A DNA stretch of 64,000 bases from Alphaproteobacteria bacterium. GTDB taxonomy: Bacteria > Pseudomonadota > Alphaproteobacteria > Rickettsiales > UBA3002. This document shows positions 20,237 through 28,463 of this stretch, piece after piece. The first letter of the stretch is position 1, and each line of letters starts with the position of its first letter. Below the pieces are notes generated by a model. It had not been told where the DNA came from, did not search any database, and saw nothing but the letters and a program-made list of their open reading frames with translations. The DNA is taken from contig JAFLDD010000001.1 of NCBI GenBank assembly GCA_017302575.1, positions 988,629-1,052,628 of the forward strand, given 5' to 3'. The position numbers and the translations under genes are program-made.

Positions 20237-21905
20237 ACGTCGTTCCTTTGTTGGTTACGATCTTATATTCGGCGGCGGCAAGCAAACCGTTACGCATCCA
20301 TCGTGAAAAATATTCGGAAATGTTAGCCGCGAATGATTCTGCGCAGTTTTCCAATGCCTCACCAACCGTAGCACCATTGAATAATGCGCTAAGGAGCAGA
20401 TATTCCTGTTCCTCCAAATCCATACGCCACATGACATCCTCGTGGCGAAATACGGCTAGCCAGCTTGGTGTTTGCTGAGGAGTGGCGGCTGGCGTTTTAT
20501 CAATCACTGCACGGTAGTAACCATTCACATCATAGTTAAAGGCAAAAAGCTTCAAGGCCTTGCGCGGGAACAGGCGCGATTTCATCAAGCTATCTGGTGT
20601 CATTCCTGTGAGGTCTTCTGGGGTTAGGGCACGAACCTCTTCCTCGTCGGCGAGTTGGGTAATGGCCGTTTCCAGCACACACAACTCCTGCGCAAACGCG
20701 TCATAGTTGGGGTCAGCTTGTTGATACTCAGGCAACCGTGCTGCGTAGCGGGCCACATTAAAATGCTGCGGTGGTACGTCGCGGATAAACCCGTCTATCA
20801 GCGCATCAAATTTTGTTTTGCCGAGATAGGTTTTAAGCACAGCGTAGTCTTCGGCCACCACATCGAACAAGCGCCAACGATAGGCGTTTATGTAAACGCC
20901 GAGTTGTTGTTCAGCAGAAAAATCCTCTTTCTGGCGAATCCATTCTGCGGGTCGGCTATCCATGCTCTGCCCTTTCATAATCGCTTCTTGAAGGGTTTCT
21001 TGCTGCAAAATAAGGGCTGGATTCTCGTTCATCACGTAAGGTGTATTGGGCTTTGCAAGCTCGGGGATCGTGAAATGCTGCGCGTCATTCGCTGCGGCAC
21101 GCGCCTTCTCTAATTCTGCATAGAGCACTGGGAATTCCGGAATTTTATCGTCCCACTCAATCATGGTGTTGGGTGTGCGCCCTGCTTTTTGTACTACGTA
21201 TTTGTAAAGGTTCCATACGTCATCAATCACGTGGTCGTCATGCGTATCGATGATGTGAGTGCCCTTATTCGTATGCCCCGAAAGATGCATTTGCACGACA
21301 CGCTCTAGTGGCAACGCATCTAGATAGGCTTTTGCATCGAGGCGATGATTATAACAGGTGACGTAAACATTGTTCACATCTAGCAGCAGGTTGCAGCCTG
21401 AATCTTCTGCCATGCGGGTGATAAACTCCGCCTCTGACATAGTGGAGCTTTTAAATTCCAAATAGGTGGAGGGGTTTTCGAGTGCTATGGGACGCTCGAG
21501 AAAATCCTGCACTTCTCGAATGCGCTGCACGATGTGCTTGAGCGCTTCTTCCGTATAGGGCACTGGCAACAGGTCATGGGTGTTTTTGTGTGCAACACCC
21601 GTCCAGCATAAGTGGTCACTCACCCACGCTGGTTTTACGTCATTGATCAGGCTTTTGAGCTTTCTTAGATATTCAGAATTAAGCGCATCAACAGTACCAA
21701 TGGAAAGTGATACACCGTGTAGCACGATAGGGTAATGCTCGGCGATGCGGGCAAGATTGCGGCGCTGCTTGCCGCCTGTATCCATATAGTTTTCAGAGAT
21801 AACCTCGAACCAGTCGACTGCGGGGCGATGCTCGAGAATGTGAGGCATGTGCTTGGTACGTAGCCCAAGCCCAAACCCTAAATGTGGAAGTGATGTGGTT
21901 GCCAT
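20223..21905 (-). CDS. fused MNIO (DUF692) oxidase and DUF2063 partner, bufferin maturation
   Basis: One 560-residue chain joins two proteins that are normally separate. Residues 1-285 are a DUF692 multinuclear non-haem iron oxidase: [61 protein letters not shown] and EWD hold the expected His/Glu/Asp/Asn iron ligands. Residues about 300-560 are a DUF2063 partner ([29 protein letters not shown]). In the known family such pairs modify Cys residues of a small precursor, which here would be the gene at 21951. The only break is in the linker and there is no frameshift. Confidence 0.88.
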   Translation of the reverse strand: MATTSLPHLGFGLGLRTKHMPHILEHRPAVDWFEVISENYMDTGGKQRRNLARIAEHYPIVLHGVSLSIGTVDALNSEYLRKLKSLINDVKPAWVSDHLCWTGVAHKNTHDLLPVPYTEEALKHIVQRIREVQDFLERPIALENPSTYLEFKSSTMSEAEFITRMAEDSGCNLLLDVNNVYVTCYNHRLDAKAYLDALPLERVVQMHLSGHTNKGTHIIDTHDDHVIDDVWNLYKYVVQKAGRTPNTMIEWDDKIPEFPVLYAELEKARAAANDAQHFTIPELAKPNTPYVMNENPALILQQETLQEAIMKGQSMDSRPAEWIRQKEDFSAEQQLGVYINAYRWRLFDVVAEDYAVLKTYLGKTKFDALIDGFIRDVPPQHFNVARYAARLPEYQQADPNYDAFAQELCVLETAITQLADEEEVRALTPEDLTGMTPDSLMKSRLFPRKALKLFAFNYDVNGYYRAVIDKTPAATPQQTPSWLAVFRHEDVMWRMDLEEQEYLLLSALFNGATVGEALENCAESFAANISEYFSRWMRNGLLAAAEYKIVTNKGTTYEAA

Positions 21906-21910
21906 AAAAT

Positions 21911-21941
21911 GGTAGGGGTAGCCAACAAGCTACCCCTAACC
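21911..21941 (-). terminator. stem-loop between precursor and maturation enzyme genes (attenuator candidate)
   Basis: AGGGGTAGC and GCTACCCCT form a perfect 9-bp stem with a 6-base loop, with further pairing at the base. It lies just after the precursor stop and ends about 5 bases before the ATG of the fused enzyme. Only a short T-run follows on the transcribed strand, so a leaky terminator or an mRNA-stabilising hairpin is more likely than full termination. Confidence 0.5.
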
Positions 21942-21950
21942 GTTGCAAGG

Positions 21951-22199
21951 TTACTTGCCGTCTTTGCCGTGGCAGCCATTGCTAGACTTGCATGACGCTT
22001 TTTCACCATCTTTAGCGTTGCAGCTAGATTTATCAGCGCCGTTGCACTGAGATTTCTCTGCTTGTGAATTGCCTTTACAGCCGTTTGCACCTTTACAAGA
22101 AGCTTTGTCGCTTCCAGCTAATGCAGGTTGTGCAGCGAGCATGCCAGCAGTGAGAAGTCCGAGCAATGCAGCAGAAGCGAGTTTAGTATTGGTGGTCAT
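21951..22199 (-). CDS. bufferin-like Cys-rich precursor peptide
   Basis: An 82-residue exported protein: signal peptide up to about residue 28 (LLTAGMLAAQPALA) and a mature part with six Cys at 35, 41, 52, 60, 70 and 76. Two copies of a SCK..NGC module (34-41 and 69-76) flank a middle pair. The mature part is otherwise Gly/Lys/Asn/Ser-rich, as in BufA/HvfA precursors whose Cys residues are modified by MNIO enzymes to bind copper. Next to the fused MNIO/DUF2063 gene and behind an ECF-type promoter, this is the expected substrate. Confidence 0.85.
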   Translation of the reverse strand: MTTNTKLASAALLGLLTAGMLAAQPALAGSDKASCKGANGCKGNSQAEKSQCNGADKSSCNAKDGEKASCKSSNGCHGKDGK

Positions 22200-22230
22200 A
22201 AAATTCTCCGTTGGTTAATGTTTGTGATGT

Positions 22231-22256
22231 AACGTCGTGGTTTGATGAGCGGTTAC
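22231..22256 (-). promoter_or_regulatory. ECF sigma (SigF-type) promoter for the bufferin operon
   Basis: On the minus strand GTAACC (22256-22251) is followed after exactly 16 bases by CGTT (22234-22231), and the precursor ATG lies about 32 bases further on. As I recall, Caulobacter SigF promoters read GTAACC-N16-CGAA. The spacing and -35 match and the -10 differs in two bases. The cognate sigma and anti-sigma genes lie directly upstream. Confidence 0.7.
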
Positions 22257-22308
22257 ATAGTCAAGTTCGGCGGGTGGGCAAAAATAGTTACAGGCGTATC
22301 AAATATTT

Positions 22309-22956
22309 TTACCAACGCAGCAAATAGCGCCCCAAAACCGCGCCCAAAGCAGCAAAAAACAGGCTGGGAGCATAGTGCCACATCAGTAAATGTGCTATCT
22401 CGTCGTTGGCCTCTGCTAGCCGTAACGTCAGCGCGCCAACGGACATAGAGGCAATGACTGCCAGCAAGCCCGCACGCATTGGCATAATGGTCGCGCCCTT
22501 ACGGATGAGCCAAAAGATGAGGATAGCAGGTAGCATGGAAGAAAACGCAATATACGCTGTGCAGCCATGCGTATGTGAGTCTGCATTCGACATCACCATG
22601 CGTACATCATGCGGCATGAAAAGCTGGAAGGCGACAAGTAGGAGCATGAGACCTGAGAATATAAATGGTAGCCTCATGCGGTATTTTTGAACGATTGCAT
22701 CAGGCCTCATCGCATGGAGTGCTGCGAGGACCGAACTTATCAGCATGGCGGCTAGCAATAGCAGTTCGACCACAAAAAGCGGGCGCTGAAGCTGTTGGGC
22801 AAGGTCGGGGCGGAAGCCTTCGAGCCAACATTGTGCGCATATTGCATAGATAGACAAAGCCGCAAGCAGGATGAGCGCGTAACGTTGCGGGCGCAACGGA
22901 CGCACGGGCGTTGCTTGGGCACTAAGTGTTTCAATGAGCTGTTTCGTATCAGCCAT
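22309..22956 (-). CDS. nrsF: NrsF-type anti-sigma factor (DUF1109)
   Basis: A 215-residue membrane protein with six predicted helices after a short cytosolic N-terminus (MADTKQLIETLSAQATPVRPLRP). It matches the NrsF/DUF1109 class that holds an ECF sigma factor at the membrane and releases it on metal stress. Cys residues that could sense metals or redox state occur in AICAQCWLEG and SHTHGCTAYI. It overlaps the sigma gene by 8 bp. Confidence 0.85.
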   Translation of the reverse strand: MADTKQLIETLSAQATPVRPLRPQRYALILLAALSIYAICAQCWLEGFRPDLAQQLQRPLFVVELLLLAAMLISSVLAALHAMRPDAIVQKYRMRLPFIFSGLMLLLVAFQLFMPHDVRMVMSNADSHTHGCTAYIAFSSMLPAILIFWLIRKGATIMPMRAGLLAVIASMSVGALTLRLAEANDEIAHLLMWHYAPSLFFAALGAVLGRYLLRW

Positions 22957-23491
22957 GGCTAAATTTTTCCCGTATCTTCTTTATGGCGCGGTGTGCCGCT
23001 ACTTTTACCGCAGATTCCTTCATGCCCAGCTGTTCGCCAACTTGCTTTGCGGTGTAACCCTCCACATGCATCATGGAAAGGATTTTCCGCTCGCGACCAC
23101 CTATGCCATCCAGCATCTCATCTATAGATTCGGACTCATGGGTGTTTTCGGTTACCGCTTCCAGCAGATTTTCATAATCAGCGATATCCACGCTCTTATG
23201 GCGCATCTCGCTGTAGGTTTTACGCAGGTGATCTGTCACCCGAAAGCTGGTAATGGCGATAAGCCATGGCATTAATGGGCGGTTGCCGTCGTAGGTATGG
23301 CGCGCTTTATGGATGGAAATCAGCACTTCCTGCAGCACGTCCTCCACATCACTTGCGGGGATTTTCCTGCCAATGACTCGGCGCAATATGGGTGAGAGTT
23401 GGTTCAAGAATGCGGCATACGCCACGGCATCACCTGCCAGACCTGCTAGCAAGGTACGCGTTAGCTCTGCACTGATCTCGCTCTTTTTCAC
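22949..23491 (-). CDS. sigF: ECF RNA polymerase sigma factor, SigF-like
   Basis: A 180-residue ECF sigma factor. Region 2 is visible (DVEDVLQEVLISIHKARHTYDGNRPLMPWLIAITSFRVTDHLRK) and region 4 near the C-terminus (RERKILSMMHVEGYTAKQVGEQLGMKESAVKVAAHRAIKKIRE). GTG start at 23491. It is coupled to nrsF by overlap. No copy of the GTAACC-N16-CGTT motif is seen upstream, so autoregulation is not evident. Its target is probably the promoter at 22231-22256. Confidence 0.92.
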   Translation of the reverse strand: MKKSEISAELTRTLLAGLAGDAVAYAAFLNQLSPILRRVIGRKIPASDVEDVLQEVLISIHKARHTYDGNRPLMPWLIAITSFRVTDHLRKTYSEMRHKSVDIADYENLLEAVTENTHESESIDEMLDGIGGRERKILSMMHVEGYTAKQVGEQLGMKESAVKVAAHRAIKKIREKFSHG

Positions 23492-23547
23492 GCTGAGTCT
23501 TACATCCGCTTATTCGGGCTGCATTCTATTCGATTGCGATGCAAGTA

Positions 23548-23569
23548 CAAGCGCCCTTATGGGCGCTTG
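23548..23569. repeat. perfect inverted repeat (stem-loop)
   Basis: CAAGCGCCC-TTAT-GGGCGCTTG forms a perfect 9-bp stem with a 4-base loop. It lies between the end of the gene at 23684-24622 and sigF. No T-run follows on either strand, so it is at best a weak terminator of the upstream minus-strand gene. The rest of 23492-23683 shows nothing I can name. Confidence 0.5.
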
Positions 23570-23683
23570 GATATGGCGGCGCGTAGTGAACGGTTTTCGA
23601 ACTTTCCCGACTGATTTTGCTGCGATTATAAGGTACAAAATTAATTATATTAGCATTGAGATCATAGCATGCCTCATCGCGAA

Positions 23684-24622
23684 TTAGGTGGCTACTTGTC
23701 CGGTTAACAGTTTTAATTCTGCCATTTCTGGCGAGATCGTTTTAATCCAATCGTTAAATACAGAAAGGCCACTTGAATTCCAGTTTGGATTACAGAATTT
23801 AGCTACGGAATCTCCTAGTAGTGTAAGTAAAATGCCTCTCACTTCAATTTTTTGTTTTGGGATAATAACGTATCTAGTTTCTTCATAACTAGCAATAAAG
23901 GCACTGCCAGGACTGTATTGCCTAAAACTCGTTAAATGATCTGCAATTACCCCAATATCACCAAGTTGAAAAATCAGATTACCTACGGTTCGGTTTGTGT
24001 TGGGCACGACTCGGTCAAATGCTTCCACATGCGAGTGTGGCAAAATAGGTGATCCGCCTATCCAGATGCAAAGATTTAAAAGGTCAGAAAATGCTTTAAA
24101 TAATCCTTCTTCCATATTTCCAATAAGCCACAATGCACGAGGACTTACCGAGCTTGGGGTTGCAGTTTCGCATGCTAATGCACGAGCTAATAAATCAGCA
24201 CGCCACTCTTCATTGCGCTTACGGGCTAATTCATTAAATTTATCGATCCAATGATCCTCTATAGGTGCTGAAGTCGGCGGAGTTGTTTCAGCGCTTTTTT
24301 CATCGCCATAGGAAAGTGATTTCAAAGTAATTTGGACCTGCCTAGTAATACCATCTACGAATTCCAAATCACGTTCAATCCTGATTCTCTCATCATCTGG
24401 CGCAGCGACATAACGCTCAAGTAACAGTTTTTTAATTGTTCCTCTGGTTTCGATTTCGTTACTTAATAGCTCTTTCAACATATCGACTTGCGCCAATCTG
24501 CCTTGATGCCTCTGCCAAGCTTCTGACATTTTATCTGATTGAGAAATTGCAAAAGGGCCGATTGCCTTAACAGTATTGATTACTCTCTGACTTCCTTCAG
24601 ATAGCTTTGCGATCCAGTTCAT
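23684..24622 (-). CDS. uncharacterised protein, DUF2806-like
   Basis: A 312-residue soluble protein. The middle (HWIDKFNELARKRNEEWRADLLARALACETATPSSVSPRALWLIGNM) recalls the DUF2806 group of unknown function. The N-terminal 100 residues are helical and charged. The gene is clearly more A+T-rich than its neighbours and sits just beyond the 3' end of tRNA-Ser, where integrated elements accumulate, so acquisition by transfer is likely. Function unknown. Confidence 0.65.
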   Translation of the reverse strand: MNWIAKLSEGSQRVINTVKAIGPFAISQSDKMSEAWQRHQGRLAQVDMLKELLSNEIETRGTIKKLLLERYVAAPDDERIRIERDLEFVDGITRQVQITLKSLSYGDEKSAETTPPTSAPIEDHWIDKFNELARKRNEEWRADLLARALACETATPSSVSPRALWLIGNMEEGLFKAFSDLLNLCIWIGGSPILPHSHVEAFDRVVPNTNRTVGNLIFQLGDIGVIADHLTSFRQYSPGSAFIASYEETRYVIIPKQKIEVRGILLTLLGDSVAKFCNPNWNSSGLSVFNDWIKTISPEMAELKLLTGQVAT

Positions 24623-24695
24623 AAAAATCCTTAAGTTTTTTGTAATTCTAGCAGTAAAAAACGATCAGGAAATAGATTTTCGAACCTAACGAACC

Positions 24696-24724
24696 CTTGA
24701 CTGGGATTCGAACTCAGTGGGCTG
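24696..24724 (-). repeat. T-arm-like tRNA fragment
   Basis: On the minus strand ACTGAGTTCGAATCCCAGT resembles a tRNA T-arm and shares GATTCGAACTCA (plus strand) with the intact tRNA-Ser 50 bp away. No complete tRNA can be folded around it, so it looks like a leftover tRNA 3' part. Confidence 0.5.
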
Positions 24725-24743
24725 AATCTGATTATGTTTCAAA

Positions 24744-24833
24744 TGGCGGACAGGGTGAGATTCGAACTCACGGTGAAGTTGCCCCCACGCTAGTTTTCAA
24801 GACTAGAGCCTTAAACCACTCGGCCACCTGTCC
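24744..24833 (-). tRNA. tRNA-Ser (anticodon UGA)
   Basis: Reading the minus strand from 24833, the acceptor arm GGACAGG pairs with CCTGTCC near the 3' end, followed by discriminator G and encoded CCA. The D-arm (GTGGCCGAGTGGTTTAAGG), an anticodon loop with TGA (24799-24797), a long variable arm and a T-arm with GTTCGAATC are all present. The long variable arm and anticodon identify serine. Confidence 0.95.
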
Positions 24834-24895
24834 ATATCCATTCAATGTCTAAAGCCTCGCGGTTTAAGCGATGCCTCAAGCGCCAGACGGCTGGC

Positions 24896-24912
24896 GCTCG
24901 GCCACCTGTCCA
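24896..24912 (-). repeat. partial copy of the tRNA-Ser 5' end
   Basis: CTCGGCCACCTGTCC (plus strand) repeats the first 15 bases of tRNA-Ser. It continues into a perfect hairpin AGCGCCAG-ACGG-CTGGCGCT (about 24879-24898) instead of a tRNA body, and beyond that GCGGTTTAAGCG resembles an inverted D-arm piece. It is a rearranged tRNA remnant. The rest of 24913-25043 shows no gene. Confidence 0.55.
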
Positions 24913-25043
24913 CGTCTTTGTCAGGCAGGGAAGTACGCAAATCTGCGGCTTTCGTCAATAGTTTAACGCAAAGCTTGCGCTGGAGCGGCTTACGAGCTAT
25001 AGAAACGCTCCCCCGAGCCATATTCGGGGCGAATATATGGTGA

Positions 25044-25120
25044 CGCGGGGTGGAGCAGCCCGGTAGCTCGTTAGGCTCATAACCTAAAGGTCGTCAGTTC
25101 AAATCTGGCCCCCGCAACCA
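25044..25120 (+). tRNA. initiator tRNA-Met (anticodon CAU)
   Basis: A 77-base gene with encoded CCA. It begins with C opposite A at the acceptor end, the unpaired position 1 that marks bacterial initiator tRNA. It has the D-arm of tRNA-fMet, anticodon CAT at 25078-25080 and a T-arm ending GCCCCCGCAACCA. In the anticodon stem only two of the usual three G:C pairs are present; pair 29:41 is A:U. Its last 47 bases (25074-25120) are repeated at 37407-37453. Confidence 0.95.
25074..25120 (+). repeat. left attachment site copy (within tRNA-fMet)
   Basis: This is the 47-bp 3' portion of the initiator tRNA gene, from the anticodon loop to CCA. It keeps the tRNA intact after integration and is identical to 37407-37453. 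Confidence 0.9.
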
Positions 25121-25166
25121 ACATCAGAGCCAATCTCCCAAGATTGGCTTTTTCTTTATCCAGACT

Positions 25167-25187
25167 CGTTGCCGCACCGTTGCCGCA
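25167..25187 (+). repeat. integrase arm-type site candidate, left
   Basis: Two TTGCCGCA octamers in direct orientation, spaced 11 bp, lie 47 bp inside the left att copy. The 21-bp block is identical to 37268-37288 near the right end. Paired copies just inside both ends are expected for the arm-binding sites of a tyrosine integrase. Confidence 0.6.
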
Positions 25188-25236
25188 GTTTATTGAATCA
25201 GTGGATTTATTCATCGCACACATCTAGCTTGGTAAA

Positions 25237-25878
25237 ATGACAGGTTCTCCTGATTGGACAGCAAAAGTTTTGTCGGCTCTCGATACAGTATCGGGGTGGA
25301 CATGCTTTGCTATTGCTGTCGCCATGGGAATGATTTTATTCCTACCAACGACTGCTGGAATTGATCTTACTGTTATTCGAGAAGCACATGGCGGATGGCT
25401 ATTTTTTGCCATGGTATTATGTGCTGCATTGACCTTTGCTCGTATATTGCGCGAATTAACGGCAGGATTTAAAAAACGCAAATCGAAGAATTTTATTCTG
25501 ACCCCACGACCAATGCAGTGCTGGTGGCATCTAGCAAAACAAAAGGACGATAGTTACATAACGCAGATAGTGGCGGACTGCGATGTTTTGAATCTTACTT
25601 CCAAAGGATTGAGATTTCACTCGATGCGATTGATTTCACCTAGTTTAAGAAAGAGCGAGGTGGTGCACTCCGAAATCGGTATCTTTGATGCGCTCAAATT
25701 GGGTCGAGATTATATTCTGCCTAGTCATACTGATTGGGTGCGAATATCCATAATGGTTCGTCAAAAGCTAGGAAATGAGGACAAGCCCTTAAAGGTTGCC
25801 TTGGGTATCGTTGACAGCCACGGATTAGAACATCGCATTAAAATACTTCTGCGCCCCAATAATCGTGCCACATCCTAA
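25237..25878 (+). CDS. uncharacterised membrane protein in mobile element
   Basis: A 213-residue protein with two N-terminal membrane helices (WTCFAIAVAMGMILFLP and WLFFAMVLCAALTFARIL) and a soluble domain of about 140 residues of unknown fold. It is A+T-richer than the efflux genes that follow. Layout (two helices plus cytosolic domain, next to an att site) is reminiscent of phage-exclusion proteins, but I see no diagnostic motif. Function unknown. Confidence 0.6.
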   Translation: MTGSPDWTAKVLSALDTVSGWTCFAIAVAMGMILFLPTTAGIDLTVIREAHGGWLFFAMVLCAALTFARILRELTAGFKKRKSKNFILTPRPMQCWWHLAKQKDDSYITQIVADCDVLNLTSKGLRFHSMRLISPSLRKSEVVHSEIGIFDALKLGRDYILPSHTDWVRISIMVRQKLGNEDKPLKVALGIVDSHGLEHRIKILLRPNNRATS

Positions 25879-25928
25879 TCCCTTAGCTATGGGTTGATTA
25901 TCCGCATGGTTTAATGTAACACAATCCC

Positions 25929-26225
25929 ATGCGCTTCATTTTCACCATCCTTATCGCCCTGACGATCTTCACCGCTAACCAAGTGGCGATGGCGTATGAG
26001 CATTGCGATGATGCGCATTGCGCCTTCTTCATGGGCGACGAGCACAAGCAAGAGAAGAAAGCTGATACAGGTGCTGACCATCATTGCTGCGGTGGTACGG
26101 TACTGCATCTCTCTGCGGTGAAGCAGCCATCAGCAGATGTATCGGATAAGACCGAGTGGAACCTTGCACAAGGATTCACCTCTGTCAGTCCGCCCACACT
26201 CATCGAACCACCCACTAGCCTGTAA
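25929..26225 (+). CDS. small exported His/Cys-rich protein, CzcI-like position
   Basis: A 98-residue protein with a signal peptide (MRFIFTILIALTIFTANQVAMA) and a short mature part containing EHCDDAHCAFF and DHHCCGG, plausible metal ligands. It directly precedes the outer-membrane component of the efflux operon, where CzcI-type periplasmic proteins of unknown mechanism are often encoded. Assignment rests on size, export signal and position only. Confidence 0.65.
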   Translation: MRFIFTILIALTIFTANQVAMAYEHCDDAHCAFFMGDEHKQEKKADTGADHHCCGGTVLHLSAVKQPSADVSDKTEWNLAQGFTSVSPPTLIEPPTSL

Positions 26226-26276
26226 ATCGCCCGACGCACGTAGTGCGCCCATTTCAACGATTACAGGATTTCTCCC

Positions 26277-27527
26277 ATGTTACGATATTGTTGGCCGTTA
26301 TTGGCCATTTTACTCAGCCCCACTGCCTATGCGCAGCAGGCTTTGCAACTAGATGATGCCATCGCCGAGGCGCTGGAACATTCCCCTGCCATGAACTCTG
26401 CCAAGGCGCGGGTAAAAGCCAGTGCAGGCGAACGCACCCAAGCAGGTGCTTACCCGAACCCCGAACTGGGTATCGAGGCTGAGAATATCGGTGGTGATGC
26501 CCCTTATGATGGGTTCCAAAGCGCCGAGATGACCTATGGTGTGACGCAACAGATCGAGATGTGGGGCAAGCGTTCCGCACGTAAGGATGCCGCGCATTTC
26601 GGTTATGACGTAGCGGCGCTGGATGCCGAAGCCATCCGTCTTGATGTCATCCGCGATGTGAGCGTTGCCTATGCCGATGCAGTAGCTGCACAGGAAAAGG
26701 AACGCTACGCCGATGAGCAGCACCGCATTGCAGGTGAAGAACTCAAAAGCGTTTCGCGTCGCGTGGCCGAAGCTGCCTCACCCTTGATGCAACGAAGCAA
26801 AGCAGAGATCACCGTCGCTACCAGCAAGTTCGCACAGGAAGAAGCCAAGCAGGAAGCACTGGTCGCTCGTAAGCAACTGGCAGTGCTGATGGGCAGGCCA
26901 CAACTGAGCGAAGCCTTGGCAACGGATGCGTTCTTTGCGGTGGAATCACCCAAAACAGTCGAAGAAGAATTGCTGAAAGCTACGCCCGATTGGGTGCGTT
27001 GGGAGCGTGAGAAGAAACGTGCTACATCATTGCTGGAACTGGAAAAGGCCAATGCCTTGCCCGACCCTACGGTGAATCTGGGTGTGCGCCAATTCCGCGA
27101 TACGGATGATAAGGCCTTCGTGCTGGGCGTGTCGCTACCCATTCCTGTTTTCGATAGCAACCGAGGTAATATCGAACGGGCGCGTGCAGAAGTAAGCAGA
27201 AGTGAAAGTGACCAACAACTTGCATTGCTCGACCGCCAAAAGGACTTCGCACGTCTCCAAGGCGCATTAGGCACGGCGTATCTGCAAGCGATCAGCCTGC
27301 GGGATACGATCATCCCTGCCGCAGAGCAAGCCTTTGGCCAATCACGCTATGGGTATGGCGCTGGCAAGTTCCAGTATCTTGAAGTGCTGGATGCGCAGCG
27401 CACCTTATTCGATGCACGCCATCAATACATCACTGCGCTTCGCAACTACCACACACACAAAGCAGAACTCGAACGCATTGCGGGTCTGCACCATACGCCA
27501 TCCGAAGGAGATCACCATGACGAGTAA
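26277..27527 (+). CDS. czcC: TolC-family outer-membrane component of metal efflux system
   Basis: A 416-residue exported protein. The signal peptide ends at AYA, and two repeated coiled-coil halves follow. The segments ALQLDDAIAEALEHSP and NPELGIEAENIGG are typical of CzcC/CusC channels. The C-terminus is His/Glu-rich (HHTPSEGDHHDE). It would form the outer-membrane duct of the RND pump and overlaps the adaptor gene by 11 bp. Confidence 0.9.
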   Translation: MLRYCWPLLAILLSPTAYAQQALQLDDAIAEALEHSPAMNSAKARVKASAGERTQAGAYPNPELGIEAENIGGDAPYDGFQSAEMTYGVTQQIEMWGKRSARKDAAHFGYDVAALDAEAIRLDVIRDVSVAYADAVAAQEKERYADEQHRIAGEELKSVSRRVAEAASPLMQRSKAEITVATSKFAQEEAKQEALVARKQLAVLMGRPQLSEALATDAFFAVESPKTVEEELLKATPDWVRWEREKKRATSLLELEKANALPDPTVNLGVRQFRDTDDKAFVLGVSLPIPVFDSNRGNIERARAEVSRSESDQQLALLDRQKDFARLQGALGTAYLQAISLRDTIIPAAEQAFGQSRYGYGAGKFQYLEVLDAQRTLFDARHQYITALRNYHTHKAELERIAGLHHTPSEGDHHDE

Positions 27528-28455
27528 ACGCATCATCTTTATCGCAGTGATTGCTGCGCTTGTTGGAGGTGGCATCTATGCCTTCATGCCTGCATCCAAG
27601 GCAGAGCATGAGGAAGAGGAAGGCCATCACGAAGAGGCTGGCCAGCGTGCGCATATCAGCGACGAATCCGCCAAGGAAATGGGTATCGAAACCGTGGTGG
27701 CAGGTGCTGCAACGGTGCGTGAATCCAAGAGCCTGTCGGGTCGTATTGTACTGAACCAGAACCGTAGTGCGCAGGTAAAAGCACGTTATGCTGGGGTAGT
27801 GCGTGACGTGTTCAAGCAAGCGGGTGAAGCCGTGAAGCGCGGCGAGAAACTGGCGCGTGTAGAGAGCAATGAAAGCCTGCAAGTCTATGCAGTGCCATCA
27901 CCCCTCGATGGTATCGTGCTGGAACGCCATATCAGTGTGGGTGACGAAACGGGTGAAGAACCCATCTTCGTAGTCGCAGACCTGAACAGCCTATGGGCAG
28001 AGTTCTTCGTGTTCGCAGGTGATGCCAACCAGATCACGCAAGGCCAGAAGGTCACGGTTTCAACGCTGGATGGCAAGGTCACAGGCGAGAGCACTATCAG
28101 CGCAGTGCTACCTACTGCCGATGCTGCAAGCCAGACCATCGTGGCGCGTACCGAACTGGATAACAGCACAGGCATCTGGCGTGCAGGCATGACCGTTCGG
28201 GTCGATGTTACGCTGACGGAAAAGGAAGCGGCGCTAGCCGTTCCTACCGCAGCGATTCAGCGTCTTGAAGGCAAGCCCGTAGTATTCGTAAAAGAGGGTG
28301 CGGAGTATGTAGCCACCCCTGTTACGCTGGGCAGTGCTGACCGTATCCAGACCGTAATCACCAGCGGCTTAGATGCAGGTGCAGAGGTTGTTTCCAAAAA
28401 CAGTTTTGTGGTGAAGGCCGACATCGGCAAAGCATCCGCAGAACATGAACACTGA
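27517..28455 (+). CDS. czcB: periplasmic adaptor (membrane fusion protein) of metal efflux RND pump
   Basis: A 312-residue protein anchored by an N-terminal helix (IIFIAVIAALVGGGIYAFM). A His/Glu-rich segment follows (EHEEEEGHHEEAGQRAH, a likely metal-binding stretch), then the barrel-sandwich/lipoyl region and a membrane-proximal domain. Start chosen at 27517 because AAGGAG lies seven bases upstream; a longer frame reads through czcC. It lacks the extra C-terminal metal-binding domain of some CzcB proteins. Confidence 0.9.
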   Translation: MTSKRIIFIAVIAALVGGGIYAFMPASKAEHEEEEGHHEEAGQRAHISDESAKEMGIETVVAGAATVRESKSLSGRIVLNQNRSAQVKARYAGVVRDVFKQAGEAVKRGEKLARVESNESLQVYAVPSPLDGIVLERHISVGDETGEEPIFVVADLNSLWAEFFVFAGDANQITQGQKVTVSTLDGKVTGESTISAVLPTADAASQTIVARTELDNSTGIWRAGMTVRVDVTLTEKEAALAVPTAAIQRLEGKPVVFVKEGAEYVATPVTLGSADRIQTVITSGLDAGAEVVSKNSFVVKADIGKASAEHEH

Positions 28456-28463
28456 GTTTTATC

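Noticed and set aside
25237..25878. Superinfection-exclusion (SieB-like) identity for the two-helix protein
   Set aside because: Only the layout is similar; no diagnostic residues can be seen, so it is left as unknown.
26224..26276. Short palindromes around GCACGTAGTGC before czcC
   Set aside because: Stem of four bases only; could be chance, and no metal-regulator gene is nearby to pair it with.
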